DNA of 64,000 bases, taken from NCBI RefSeq assembly GCF_029960815.1, contig NZ_JASBRE010000010.1:111927-175926 (forward strand), read 5' to 3'. The notes under the pieces are model-generated. The model was not told the DNA's origin and made no database searches. It saw only the letters and a list, made by a program, of their open reading frames with translations. The position numbers and the translations under genes are program-made. The stretch comes from Pseudomonas sp. AL03 (GTDB lineage Bacteria; Pseudomonadota; Gammaproteobacteria; Pseudomonadales; Pseudomonadaceae). Positions within the stretch are counted from its first letter, which is position 1, and each line of letters starts with the position of its first letter. Of this stretch, positions 55,741-64,000 are shown one piece after another.

Positions 55741-55775
55741 TTGATCGTTCCCACGCTCTGCGTGGGAACGATCAA
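55741..55775. repeat. Palindromic repeat, gatcgttcccacgc family
   Basis: ttgatcgttcccacgc and gcgtgggaacgatcaa are perfect 16-base arms around tct. It shares its core with the long repeat at 5243-5346 and lies 50 bases before the serC start. Confidence 0.85.
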
Positions 55776-55827
55776 CAGATCAAATAGATTTATTGCGTGA
55801 TACCACCAAATCAGAGCGAGATTGGAT

Positions 55828-56913
55828 GTGAGCAAGAGAGCCTATAACTTCTGTGCCGGTCCTGCGGCGCTTCCTGAAGCTGTCCTGAAGCGCGCTCAGG
55901 GTGAACTCCTTGATTGGCACGGCAAGGGCCTGTCGGTCATGGAAATGAGCCATCGCAGTGATGAGTTCGTGTCCATCGCCACCAAGGCCGAGCAGGATCT
56001 GCGTGATCTGCTGAATATCCCCTCGAACTATAAAGTGCTGTTTCTGCAAGGTGGCGCCAGCCAGCAATTTGCTCAGATCCCTCTGAACCTGTTGCCGGAA
56101 AGCGGCACCGCCGACTATATCGACACCGGTATCTGGTCGCAGAAAGCCATCGAAGAAGCCTCGCGTTACGGCCACGTCAACGTTGCCGCGACTGCCAAGC
56201 CTTACGACTATTTCGCTATTCCCGGCCAGAACGAATGGAACCTGTCCAAAGACGCGGCCTACGTTCACTACGCGCCGAACGAAACCATTGGCGGCCTGGA
56301 GTTCCAGTGGATCCCGGAAACCGGTGATGTCCCTCTGGTCGCCGACATGTCCTCGGACATTCTTTCGCGTCCGATGGATGTCTCGCGCTTCGGCATGATC
56401 TACGCCGGTGCCCAGAAAAATATCGGCCCGAGCGGCATCGTCGTGAACATCATTCGCGAAGACCTGCTGGGTCACGCCCGTTCCCTGTGCCCGACCATGC
56501 TCAACTACAAGGTCGCGGCCGATAACGGCTCGATGTACAACACCCCGCCAACCCTGGCCTGGTACCTCTCGGGTCTGGTATTCGAGTGGATGAAGGAGCA
56601 GGGTGGTGTTGAAGCCATCGGCAAGCTCAACGACGTTAAACAGCGCACGCTGTACGCCTTCATCGACGCCAGCGGTTTGTACAGCAACCCGATCAACAAG
56701 TCGGATCGCTCGTGGATGAACGTGCCGTTCCGCCTGGCGGACGACCGTCTCGACAAGCCATTCCTGGCCGGTGCCGAAGAACGTGGCCTGTTGAACCTCA
56801 AGGGTCACCGTTCCGTGGGCGGCATGCGTGCCTCCATCTATAACGCCGTCGACATCGTTGCGGTCAACGCACTGATTTCGTACATGGCAGAGTTCGAGAA
56901 GGAACACGGTTAA
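55828..56913 (+). CDS. serC: Phosphoserine aminotransferase SerC (GTG start)
   Basis: 361 residues; makes 3-phosphoserine and also acts in PLP synthesis. GTG start at 55828 (MSKRAYNFCAGPAALPEAVLKRAQGELLDW); no ATG is in frame nearby. The PLP lysine is in YAGAQKNIGPSG. It leads the serC-pheA-hisC-tyrA/aroA-cmk-rpsA supraoperon and its stop shares one base with the pheA ATG. Confidence 0.96.
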   Translation: MSKRAYNFCAGPAALPEAVLKRAQGELLDWHGKGLSVMEMSHRSDEFVSIATKAEQDLRDLLNIPSNYKVLFLQGGASQQFAQIPLNLLPESGTADYIDTGIWSQKAIEEASRYGHVNVAATAKPYDYFAIPGQNEWNLSKDAAYVHYAPNETIGGLEFQWIPETGDVPLVADMSSDILSRPMDVSRFGMIYAGAQKNIGPSGIVVNIIREDLLGHARSLCPTMLNYKVAADNGSMYNTPPTLAWYLSGLVFEWMKEQGGVEAIGKLNDVKQRTLYAFIDASGLYSNPINKSDRSWMNVPFRLADDRLDKPFLAGAEERGLLNLKGHRSVGGMRASIYNAVDIVAVNALISYMAEFEKEHG

Positions 56914-58007
56914 TGTCTGAGCAAGAACTCAAGGCACTGCGCATTCGCATTGATGCTCTGGACACCAAGGTCATGGAGCTGATCAGTGAGCGCGCTCGCT
57001 GCGCCCAGGAAGTTGCGCGAGTAAAGATGGCCTCGCTGGCCGAAGGCGAAGTGCCGGTGTTCTATCGTCCTGAGCGCGAAGCTCAGGTGCTCAAACGCGT
57101 GATGGAGCGTAACCAGGGGCCGCTGGGCAACGAAGAGATGGCGCGTTTGTTCCGCGAAATCATGTCCTCGTGCCTGGCCCTCGAGCAGCCGCTGAAAGTG
57201 GCGTACCTCGGCCCTGAAGGCACCTTCACCCAAGCGGCGGCCATGAAGCACTTCGGCCACGCGGTGATCAGCAAGCCGATGGCGGCCATCGACGAAGTGT
57301 TCCGCGAAGTGGCGGCCGGGGCGGTGAACTTTGGCGTGGTCCCGGTGGAGAACTCCACCGAAGGCGCGGTCAACCACACCCTCGACAGCTTCCTCGAGCA
57401 CGACATGGTGATCTGTGGCGAGGTCGAGCTGCGGATTCACCACCACCTGTTGGTCGGTGAAAACACCAAGACCGACAGCATCAGCCGCATCTATTCCCAC
57501 GCCCAGTCGCTGGCCCAGTGCCGCAAATGGCTGGACGCCCATTACCCGAATGTCGAGCGCGTGGCGGTGTCCAGCAACGCCGAAGCGGCCAAGCGGGTCA
57601 AGGGTGAGTGGAACTCGGCGGCGATTGCCGGCGACATGGCCGCAGGCTTGTACGGGCTGACCCGTCTGGCCGAGAAAATCGAGGATCGCCCGGACAACTC
57701 CACGCGATTCCTGATGATCGGCAGCCAGGAAGTGCCACCGACCGGCGACGACAAGACCTCGATCATCGTCTCCATGAGCAACAAGCCCGGCGCACTTCAC
57801 GAGTTGCTAGTGCCGTTCCACGACAACGGCATCGACCTGACACGCATCGAGACGCGTCCGTCGCGCAGCGGTAAATGGACCTACGTGTTCTTCATCGACT
57901 TTGTCGGCCACCACCGCGATCCGCTGATAAAAGGTGTGCTGGAAAAGATCAGTCAGGAAGCAGTGGCACTTAAAGTGCTGGGTTCCTACCCGAAAGCAGT
58001 TCTCTAA
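56913..58007 (+). CDS. pheA: Chorismate mutase / prephenate dehydratase PheA
   Basis: 364 residues: chorismate mutase domain (about 1-90, LRIRIDALDTKVMELISERARCAQEVARVK), prephenate dehydratase (about 95-270, VAYLGPEGTFTQAAA, ENSTEGAVNHTLD), and an ACT domain for Phe feedback (about 280-360, SMSNKPGALHELLVPFHDNGIDLTRIETRPS). It converts chorismate to phenylpyruvate for phenylalanine. Second gene of the supraoperon. Confidence 0.97.
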   Translation: MSEQELKALRIRIDALDTKVMELISERARCAQEVARVKMASLAEGEVPVFYRPEREAQVLKRVMERNQGPLGNEEMARLFREIMSSCLALEQPLKVAYLGPEGTFTQAAAMKHFGHAVISKPMAAIDEVFREVAAGAVNFGVVPVENSTEGAVNHTLDSFLEHDMVICGEVELRIHHHLLVGENTKTDSISRIYSHAQSLAQCRKWLDAHYPNVERVAVSSNAEAAKRVKGEWNSAAIAGDMAAGLYGLTRLAEKIEDRPDNSTRFLMIGSQEVPPTGDDKTSIIVSMSNKPGALHELLVPFHDNGIDLTRIETRPSRSGKWTYVFFIDFVGHHRDPLIKGVLEKISQEAVALKVLGSYPKAVL

Positions 58008-58019
58008 GGGCGGTAGCAA

Positions 58020-59132
58020 ATGAGTGGTGACTTCCTCGCTCTGGCACAGCCGGGCGTGCAACAACTTTCGCCTTACGTTCCCGGCAAGCCCGTGGACGAA
58101 CTGGCGCGCGAGCTGAACATTGATCCGGCCAGCATCGTCAAACTGGCCAGCAACGAAAACCCGTTGGGCGCCAGTCCCAAGGCGCTGGCAGCCATTCGCG
58201 AAGAATTGGCCGAGCTGACCCGTTATCCGGACGGCAACGGTTTTGCGCTCAAGACCCTGCTGGCCGATCAGTGCCGCGTCGAGCTCAACCAGGTGACGTT
58301 GGGCAACGGTTCCAACGACCTTCTGGAACTGGTCGCGCGTGCCTATCTGGCGCCGGGTTTGAATGCCGTGTTCAGCGAGCACGCGTTTGCGGTCTATCCG
58401 ATCGTGACCCAAGCCGTTGGCGCCCAGGCAAAAGTGATCCCGGCCAAAGACTGGGGCCATGATCTGTCGGCCATGCTGGCCGCGATCGATGCCAATACCC
58501 GTGTGGTGTTCATCGCTAACCCGAACAACCCGACCGGGACCTGGTTCGACGCCGAGGCGCTGGACGAATTCCTGCAGGACGTACCGGAACACGTGCTGGT
58601 GGTGCTGGACGAGGCCTACATCGAATACGCCGAAGGCAGCGACTTGCCTAATGGTCTGGACTACCTCGCGGCCTATCCGAACCTGCTGGTTTCGCGCACG
58701 TTCTCCAAGGCCTACGGTCTGGCGGCGTTGCGGGTCGGTTATGGCTTGTCCACTGCGGTGGTTGCGGATGTGCTGAACCGTGTGCGTCAGCCGTTCAACG
58801 TTAACAGCCTGGCCCTGGCCGCTGCGTGCGCTGCGCTGCAAGACACCGAGTACCTGGCTGAAAGCCGCCGCCTGAACGAATCCGGCATGCAGCAACTGCA
58901 AGCGGGTTTTCGTGAGCTGGGGCTGAGCTGGATTCCGTCCAAGGGCAACTTCATCTGCGTCGATCTGGGGCAAGTGGCGGCTCCGGTCTTCCAAGGCTTG
59001 CTGCGCGAAGGCGTGATCGTGCGTCCGGTGGCCAACTATGGCATGCCGAACCACTTGCGCATCACCATCGGTCTGCCAGCAGAAAACAGCCGCTTCCTCG
59101 AAGCGCTGACCAAGGTTCTGGCTCGTGGTTGA
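58020..59132 (+). CDS. hisC: Histidinol-phosphate / aromatic aminotransferase HisC
   Basis: 370 residues, PLP lysine in SRTFSKAYGLAALRVGYG, NPNNPTGTWF and VVLDEAYIEYAE. In this supraoperon position pseudomonads keep a hisC-like enzyme that can serve both histidine and aromatic transamination. It starts 12 bases after pheA and overlaps the next gene by eight bases. The GTG of that next gene lies inside its end. Confidence 0.94.
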   Translation: MSGDFLALAQPGVQQLSPYVPGKPVDELARELNIDPASIVKLASNENPLGASPKALAAIREELAELTRYPDGNGFALKTLLADQCRVELNQVTLGNGSNDLLELVARAYLAPGLNAVFSEHAFAVYPIVTQAVGAQAKVIPAKDWGHDLSAMLAAIDANTRVVFIANPNNPTGTWFDAEALDEFLQDVPEHVLVVLDEAYIEYAEGSDLPNGLDYLAAYPNLLVSRTFSKAYGLAALRVGYGLSTAVVADVLNRVRQPFNVNSLALAAACAALQDTEYLAESRRLNESGMQQLQAGFRELGLSWIPSKGNFICVDLGQVAAPVFQGLLREGVIVRPVANYGMPNHLRITIGLPAENSRFLEALTKVLARG

Positions 59133-61368
59133 TGTCACTGCACTGCCATCTGCTGAACCTATGATCGGTCGTCTGGTGGTGGTCGGTCTGGGGCTGATCG
59201 GTGGTTCGTTTGCCAAGGGTTTGCGTGAAAGCGGTCTGTGCCGCGAGGTGATCGGGGTCGATCTCGATCCGCAGTCGCGCAAACTGGCGGTCGAGTTGGG
59301 TGTGGTAGATCGCTGCGAAGAAGACCTGGCCGCTGCATGCCAGGGCGCTGACGTGATTCAGCTGGCCGTGCCGATCCTTGCCATGGAAAAAATGCTCGGC
59401 CGATTGGCCGCCATGGACCTGGGGCAAGCGATTCTGACCGACGTCGGCAGCGCCAAGGGCAACGTGGTGCGTGCGGCAACCGAGGCGTTTGGCGGCATGC
59501 CGTCGCTTTTCGTGCCGGGGCATCCGATTGCCGGCTCCGAGCAGAGCGGGGTGGAAGCCTCCAACGCCGAGCTGTTCCGTCGCCATAAAGTGATTCTGAC
59601 GCCGCTGGATCAAACTGACCCGGCAGCCCTGGCAGTGGTCGACCGTTTGTGGCGCGAATTGGGCGCCGATGTCGAGCACATGCAGGTTGAGCGTCACGAC
59701 GAAGTGTTGGCGGCGACCAGCCATTTGCCGCACTTGTTAGCGTTCGGTTTGGTCGATTCATTGGCCAAGCGCAATGAAAACCTTGAGATCTTCCGCTACG
59801 CTGCGGGCGGTTTCCGCGATTTCACAAGAATTGCGGGTAGCGACCCGGTCATGTGGCACGACATCTTCCTCGCCAATCGCGAAGCTGTCCTGCGCACACT
59901 CGATACATTTCGCAGCGACCTCGACGCCTTGCGCGACGCGGTCGATGCAGGGGATGGGCACCAATTGTTGGGCGTGTTCACTCGCGCCCGGGTTGCCCGC
60001 GAACATTTCAGTAAAATCCTGGCCCGCCGGGCTTATGTGGACGCTATGAACTCCAACGACCTGATTTTCCTGGCACAATCTGGTGGCCGCCTGACTGGGC
60101 GGATTCGCGTACCGGGCGATAAATCGATTTCCCACCGTTCGATCATGCTCGGCTCCCTGGCTGAAGGCGTCACCGAAGTGGAAGGTTTCCTCGAGGGCGA
60201 AGACGCCCTGGCAACCTTGCAAGCCTTCCGTGACATGGGCGTCGTGATCGAAGGTCCGCACCACGGTCGCGTGACCATTCACGGCGTCGGCCTGCAGGGC
60301 TTGAAGCCTGCGCCGGGCCCGATCTATCTGGGCAACTCCGGCACGTCGATGCGTCTGCTGTCTGGCCTGTTGGCTGCGCAGAACTTCGACAGCACGCTCA
60401 CGGGTGATGCTTCGCTGTCCAAGCGTCCGATGAATCGCGTGGCCAATCCGCTGCGTGAAATGGGCGCCGTGATCGAGACCGCGGCTGAAGGTCGTCCACC
60501 GATGACCATTCGTGGCGGCAATAAGCTCAAAGGCCTGACTTACACCATGCCGATGGCCAGTGCCCAGGTTAAGTCCTGCCTGCTGCTGGCGGGTTTGTAC
60601 GCCGAAGGCAAGACCACCGTCACCGAGCCGGCGCCAACCCGCGATCACACCGAGCGCATGCTGCGTGGCTTCGGCTATCCGGTCAGCGTCAACGGTGCGA
60701 CCGCTTCGGTCGAGTCCGGCCATAAACTGACCGCGACCCACATTGAAGTGCCGGGCGACATCTCGTCGTCGGCGTTCTTCCTGGTGGCCGCATCGATCGC
60801 CGAAGGTTCGGAGCTGGTGCTCGAGCACGTCGGCATCAACCCGACCCGTACCGGTGTGATCGATATTCTGCGTCTGATGGGCGCCGATATCACCCTGGAA
60901 AACCAGCGTGAAGTCGGCGGCGAGCCGGTGGCGGATCTGCGCGTACGTGCAGCTAAACTCAAGGGTATCGAGATTCCCGAAGCGCTGGTTCCGCTGGCCA
61001 TCGACGAATTCCCGGTGCTGTTCGTGGCTGCGGCCTGTGCCGAAGGGCGCACCATCCTGCGTGGCGCTGAAGAGCTGCGGGTCAAGGAGTCGGACCGGAT
61101 TCAGGTCATGGCGGATGGCTTGCTGGCGCTGGGCGTCAAATGCGAACCGACCCCGGACGGCATCATTATCGACGGCGGCCAGATCGGCGGTGGCGAAGTG
61201 CACGGCCACGGCGATCACCGGATTGCGATGGCCTTCAGCGTTGCTTCGTTGCGCGCCACTGCACCGATCCGCATCCATGATTGCGCCAACGTCGCGACGT
61301 CGTTCCCGAACTTCCTCGCGCTGTGTGCGCAGGTCGGTATCCGTGTTGCACAAGAGGCTCAGTCGTGA
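59125..61368 (+). CDS. aroA: Prephenate dehydrogenase - EPSP synthase fusion (TyrA/AroA)
   Basis: 747 residues. The N-terminal part (to about 300) is prephenate dehydrogenase ([18 protein letters not shown], the NAD-binding fold). The C-terminal part (about 310-745) is EPSP synthase ([33 protein letters not shown]). It thus joins tyrosine synthesis to the shikimate pathway. I take the GTG at 59125, spaced nine bases from AAGG and overlapping hisC; an ATG at 59161 has no ribosome site. Confidence 0.94.
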   Translation: MVDVTALPSAEPMIGRLVVVGLGLIGGSFAKGLRESGLCREVIGVDLDPQSRKLAVELGVVDRCEEDLAAACQGADVIQLAVPILAMEKMLGRLAAMDLGQAILTDVGSAKGNVVRAATEAFGGMPSLFVPGHPIAGSEQSGVEASNAELFRRHKVILTPLDQTDPAALAVVDRLWRELGADVEHMQVERHDEVLAATSHLPHLLAFGLVDSLAKRNENLEIFRYAAGGFRDFTRIAGSDPVMWHDIFLANREAVLRTLDTFRSDLDALRDAVDAGDGHQLLGVFTRARVAREHFSKILARRAYVDAMNSNDLIFLAQSGGRLTGRIRVPGDKSISHRSIMLGSLAEGVTEVEGFLEGEDALATLQAFRDMGVVIEGPHHGRVTIHGVGLQGLKPAPGPIYLGNSGTSMRLLSGLLAAQNFDSTLTGDASLSKRPMNRVANPLREMGAVIETAAEGRPPMTIRGGNKLKGLTYTMPMASAQVKSCLLLAGLYAEGKTTVTEPAPTRDHTERMLRGFGYPVSVNGATASVESGHKLTATHIEVPGDISSSAFFLVAASIAEGSELVLEHVGINPTRTGVIDILRLMGADITLENQREVGGEPVADLRVRAAKLKGIEIPEALVPLAIDEFPVLFVAAACAEGRTILRGAEELRVKESDRIQVMADGLLALGVKCEPTPDGIIIDGGQIGGGEVHGHGDHRIAMAFSVASLRATAPIRIHDCANVATSFPNFLALCAQVGIRVAQEAQS

Positions 61369-62054
61369 TTATCAAGCCACCGGTCATCACCATCGACGGG
61401 CCTAGCGGTTCGGGCAAGGGCACGATTGCCGGGATTCTGGCCAAGCGCCTGGGCTGGTGCCTGCTGGATTCCGGTGCGCTGTACCGTCTGCTGGCATTCG
61501 CCGCGCGTAACCATGGGGTCGATCTGACCAATGAAGAGTCGCTGAAGCTGCTGGCCGCTCATCTGGACGTGCAGTTCGTCGGCGCGACCGAAGGTCATCC
61601 GCAACGAATCATTCTCGAAGGTGACGATGTCACTGATGATTTGCGCAATGAACAAGTCGGTGCATGGGCCTCGCAAGTGGCCGCGTTGCCGGCGGTGCGC
61701 GACGCGCTGCTGCAGCGCCAGCGGGCGTTTCAGGAGCCGCCGGGTCTGGTAGCCGATGGTCGCGACATGGGCACGGTGGTTTTTCCCGATGCGCCGCTAA
61801 AGATATTCCTCACTGCCAGTGCCGAGGAGCGTGCGCGCCGTCGATACTTGCAGTTGAAGGGCAAAGTCGATGGTGTTAGTCTGTCGAGTCTGCTAGATGA
61901 GATACGTGCACGCGATGAGCGTGACACCCAGCGAGCGGTAGCCCCGCTCAAGCCGGCGGCTGACGCCATACAGCTGGATTCCACGGAATTATCCATCGAT
62001 CAGGTGCTGGAACGCATCATGAGCGAGATCGCACTCCGCGATATCGCCGGGTGA
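61365..62054 (+). CDS. cmk: Cytidylate kinase Cmk (GTG start)
   Basis: 229 residues; CMP/dCMP phosphorylation. P-loop [14 protein letters not shown]. The GTG at 61365 overlaps the upstream TGA by four bases, giving [15 protein letters not shown]; the longer frame from 61281 runs inside aroA. Fifth gene of the supraoperon. Confidence 0.95.
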   Translation: MIIKPPVITIDGPSGSGKGTIAGILAKRLGWCLLDSGALYRLLAFAARNHGVDLTNEESLKLLAAHLDVQFVGATEGHPQRIILEGDDVTDDLRNEQVGAWASQVAALPAVRDALLQRQRAFQEPPGLVADGRDMGTVVFPDAPLKIFLTASAEERARRRYLQLKGKVDGVSLSSLLDEIRARDERDTQRAVAPLKPAADAIQLDSTELSIDQVLERIMSEIALRDIAG

Positions 62055-62173
62055 CCAAGAGACTCTGCAGGGGACCAGTCATAGTCCTGCGCTGTTTCTT
62101 TAAATGAACGTAACCCACGTCGTCTGGGATGTGGAGATGGGCGTATTCTTCGCCCTTATCATCAGGAATTAAA

Positions 62174-63868
62174 ATGAGCGAAAGCTTTGCGGAACTCTTT
62201 GAAGAAAGCCTAAAAACCCTGAACCTTCAGGCAGGCTCCATCATCACCGGTGTTATCGTTGATATCGATTACCAAGCTCGCTGGGTAACCGTTCACGCTG
62301 GCCTGAAGTCTGAAGCACTCATCCCGCTTGAGCAGTTCTACAACGATGCTGGCGAACTGACTATCAACGTCGGTGACGAAGTTCACGTTGCTCTGGACTC
62401 GGTTGAAGACGGCTTTGGCGAAACCAAGCTGTCCCGTGAAAAAGCCAAGCGCGCTGAATGCTGGATTGTTCTGGAAGCAGCCTTCGCAGCCGAAGAAGTG
62501 GTCAAGGGCGTTATCAACGGTAAGGTTAAAGGCGGCTTCACTGTCGACGTTAACGGCATCCGTGCGTTCCTGCCAGGTTCTCTGGTTGACGTTCGTCCAG
62601 TGCGCGACACCACGCACCTGGAAGGCAAAGAGCTGGAATTCAAGGTCATCAAGCTTGACCAGAAACGCAACAACGTTGTCGTTTCCCGTCGTAGCGTCCT
62701 CGAAGCCGAGAACTCCGCTGAGCGTGAAGCTCTGCTGGAATCCCTGCAGGAAGGCCAACAAGTCAAAGGTATCGTCAAGAACCTCACCGATTACGGCGCA
62801 TTCGTCGATCTGGGTGGCGTCGATGGCCTGCTGCACATTACCGACATGGCTTGGAAGCGTATCAAGCATCCTTCCGAAATCGTCAACGTTGGCGACGAGA
62901 TCGATGTCAAGGTTCTGAAGTACGATCGCGAACGCAATCGTGTTTCCCTGGGCCTCAAGCAACTGGGCGAAGATCCATGGGTTGCTATCAAAGCCCGTTA
63001 CCCAGAAAGCACTCGCGTTACCGCTCGTGTAACCAACCTGACCGACTACGGCTGCTTCGCTGAGCTGGAAGAAGGCGTTGAAGGCCTGGTACACGTTTCC
63101 GAAATGGACTGGACCAACAAGAACATCCACCCTTCGAAAGTCGTACAAGTCGGCGACGAAGTGGAAGTTATGGTTCTGGACATCGACGAAGAGCGTCGTC
63201 GTATCTCCCTCGGCATCAAACAGTGCAAATCTAACCCATGGGAAGATTTCTCTGGCCAGTTCAACAAGGGCGATAAAATCTCCGGCACCATCAAGTCGAT
63301 CACCGATTTCGGTATCTTCATTGGTCTGGACGGCGGCATCGACGGTCTGGTTCACCTGTCCGACATCTCCTGGAACGAAGTGGGCGAAGAAGCCGTTCGC
63401 CGCTTCAAGAAGGGCGACGAGCTGGACACCGTTATCCTGTCGGTTGACCCAGAGCGCGAGCGTATCTCCCTGGGTATCAAGCAACTGGAAAGCGATCCGT
63501 TCTCCGAGTACGTTCAAGAGAACGACAAAGGCGCCATCGTTAAAGGCATCGTGAAAGAAGTTGACGCTAAAGGCGCCATCATCACTCTGGCCGACGATAT
63601 CGAAGCGACTCTGAAAGCCTCCGAAATCAGCCGTGACCGCGTTGAAGACGCGCGCAACGTTCTGAAAGAAGGCGAAGAAGTAGAAGCCAAGATCATCAGC
63701 GTTGACCGCAAGAGCCGTGTAATCCAGCTCTCCATCAAGTCGAAAGACGTTGAAGAAGAGAAAGAAGCCATCCAAAGCCTGCGCGACAAGCCAGCTTCGG
63801 ATACCGCTGCTCCTGGTCCTACCACTCTGGGCGACCTGTTGCGTGCACAAATGGAAAAACAGAACTAA
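62174..63868 (+). CDS. rpsA: 30S ribosomal protein S1
   Basis: 564 residues, six S1 RNA-binding repeats. Starts [32 protein letters not shown] at 62174. Repeated segments such as [55 protein letters not shown] and [29 protein letters not shown] are clear. A 119-base leader after cmk could hold its own promoter and the S1 autoregulatory site. Strong terminator at 63886. Confidence 0.98.
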   Translation: MSESFAELFEESLKTLNLQAGSIITGVIVDIDYQARWVTVHAGLKSEALIPLEQFYNDAGELTINVGDEVHVALDSVEDGFGETKLSREKAKRAECWIVLEAAFAAEEVVKGVINGKVKGGFTVDVNGIRAFLPGSLVDVRPVRDTTHLEGKELEFKVIKLDQKRNNVVVSRRSVLEAENSAEREALLESLQEGQQVKGIVKNLTDYGAFVDLGGVDGLLHITDMAWKRIKHPSEIVNVGDEIDVKVLKYDRERNRVSLGLKQLGEDPWVAIKARYPESTRVTARVTNLTDYGCFAELEEGVEGLVHVSEMDWTNKNIHPSKVVQVGDEVEVMVLDIDEERRRISLGIKQCKSNPWEDFSGQFNKGDKISGTIKSITDFGIFIGLDGGIDGLVHLSDISWNEVGEEAVRRFKKGDELDTVILSVDPERERISLGIKQLESDPFSEYVQENDKGAIVKGIVKEVDAKGAIITLADDIEATLKASEISRDRVEDARNVLKEGEEVEAKIISVDRKSRVIQLSIKSKDVEEEKEAIQSLRDKPASDTAAPGPTTLGDLLRAQMEKQN

Positions 63869-63885
63869 GTTCTGTCAGACCATAG

Positions 63886-63915
63886 AAAAAGGGCGACTTC
63901 GGTCGCCCTTTTTTG
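63886..63915 (+). terminator. Intrinsic terminator after rpsA
   Basis: aaaaagggcgac (63886-63897) pairs with gtcgccctttttt around ttcg and runs into T residues. The last 85 bases of the window show no gene. Confidence 0.92.
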
Positions 63916-64000
63916 CGCCTGCGATTTAGTGGCGCCTACGCACCTTGTAATTGGATGGACTCGCCCAAGCCGAGGCGTCAATGCGCCACGGTGGCAGTCT

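Noticed and set aside
1..64000. CRISPR arrays, prophage, toxin-antitoxin or other defence clusters
   Set aside because: No direct-repeat/spacer arrays, phage structural genes, or recognisable toxin-antitoxin pairs were found on reading the window.

Overview
The window reads as chromosomal core sequence of a fluorescent pseudomonad (Pseudomonas, most likely the P. fluorescens complex). Support comes from the GC-rich codon use, the gene orders purN-purM-DUF2066-AI2E transporter-hda and gyrA-serC-pheA-hisC-tyrA/aroA-cmk-rpsA, the ubiG-mupP-YciK-like SDR cluster, and REP-type palindromes of the pseudomonad kind. I see no rRNA, tRNA, CRISPR array, prophage or complete insertion sequence.

Layout. 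1-12.1 kb: a DUF599 membrane protein (cut by the window edge), a MAPEG protein, a small lipoprotein, two tandem hot-dog thioesterases, htpG with an RpoH-like promoter, a dienelactone hydrolase, pirin, OsmC, a cbs/cystathionine gamma-lyase pair (reverse transsulfuration), a DUF3108 protein and purMN. 12.1-20.1 kb: DUF2066, an AI-2E/PerM transporter, a MITE-like insertion, hda, two NlpC/P60 lipoproteins, an O-methyltransferase, a sorbosone-dehydrogenase-like lipoprotein and an unknown protein. 20.1-29.5 kb: a cobalamin operon under a B12 riboswitch (cobO, cobB, bluB, cobD/cbiB, cobC, cobQ, cobU, cobT, alpha-ribazole phosphatase, cobS), covering corrin adenosylation, amidation and nucleotide-loop assembly. 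29.5-31.3 kb: a MarR regulator and an MFS transporter sharing a palindromic operator, plus a 40-residue membrane peptide. 31.3-35.7 kb: a periplasmic glutathione-peroxidase-like protein, a FadL porin, three small unknown or Sel1-like genes and about 1 kb without a clear gene, containing a DnaA-box cluster. 35.8-47.4 kb: rmuC, an SSF-type hybrid sensor kinase (MxtR/CrbS-like), a TetR/MFS pair with a perfect palindrome, a cupin, a TDT transporter, an MFS-acyltransferase fusion and a diguanylate cyclase. 47.6-52.6 kb: SDR, mupP, ubiG and MTA deaminase on the minus strand, divergent from mtnA. 52.6-64 kb: gyrA and the serC-pheA-hisC-tyrA/aroA-cmk-rpsA supraoperon.

Functional themes are cobalamin biosynthesis, aromatic/serine/histidine amino-acid supply coupled to nucleotide and ribosome genes, methylthioadenosine salvage, sulfur amino acids and cell-wall recycling. 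The most notable non-coding structures are a 236-bp IS4-like MITE with 11-bp direct repeats next to the AI-2E transporter gene, a 21-bp tandem repeat at the start of cobQ, a REP element that supplies the last codons of cobB, the paired MarR palindromes, and a DnaA-box cluster. I found no convincing wholly new multi-gene system.
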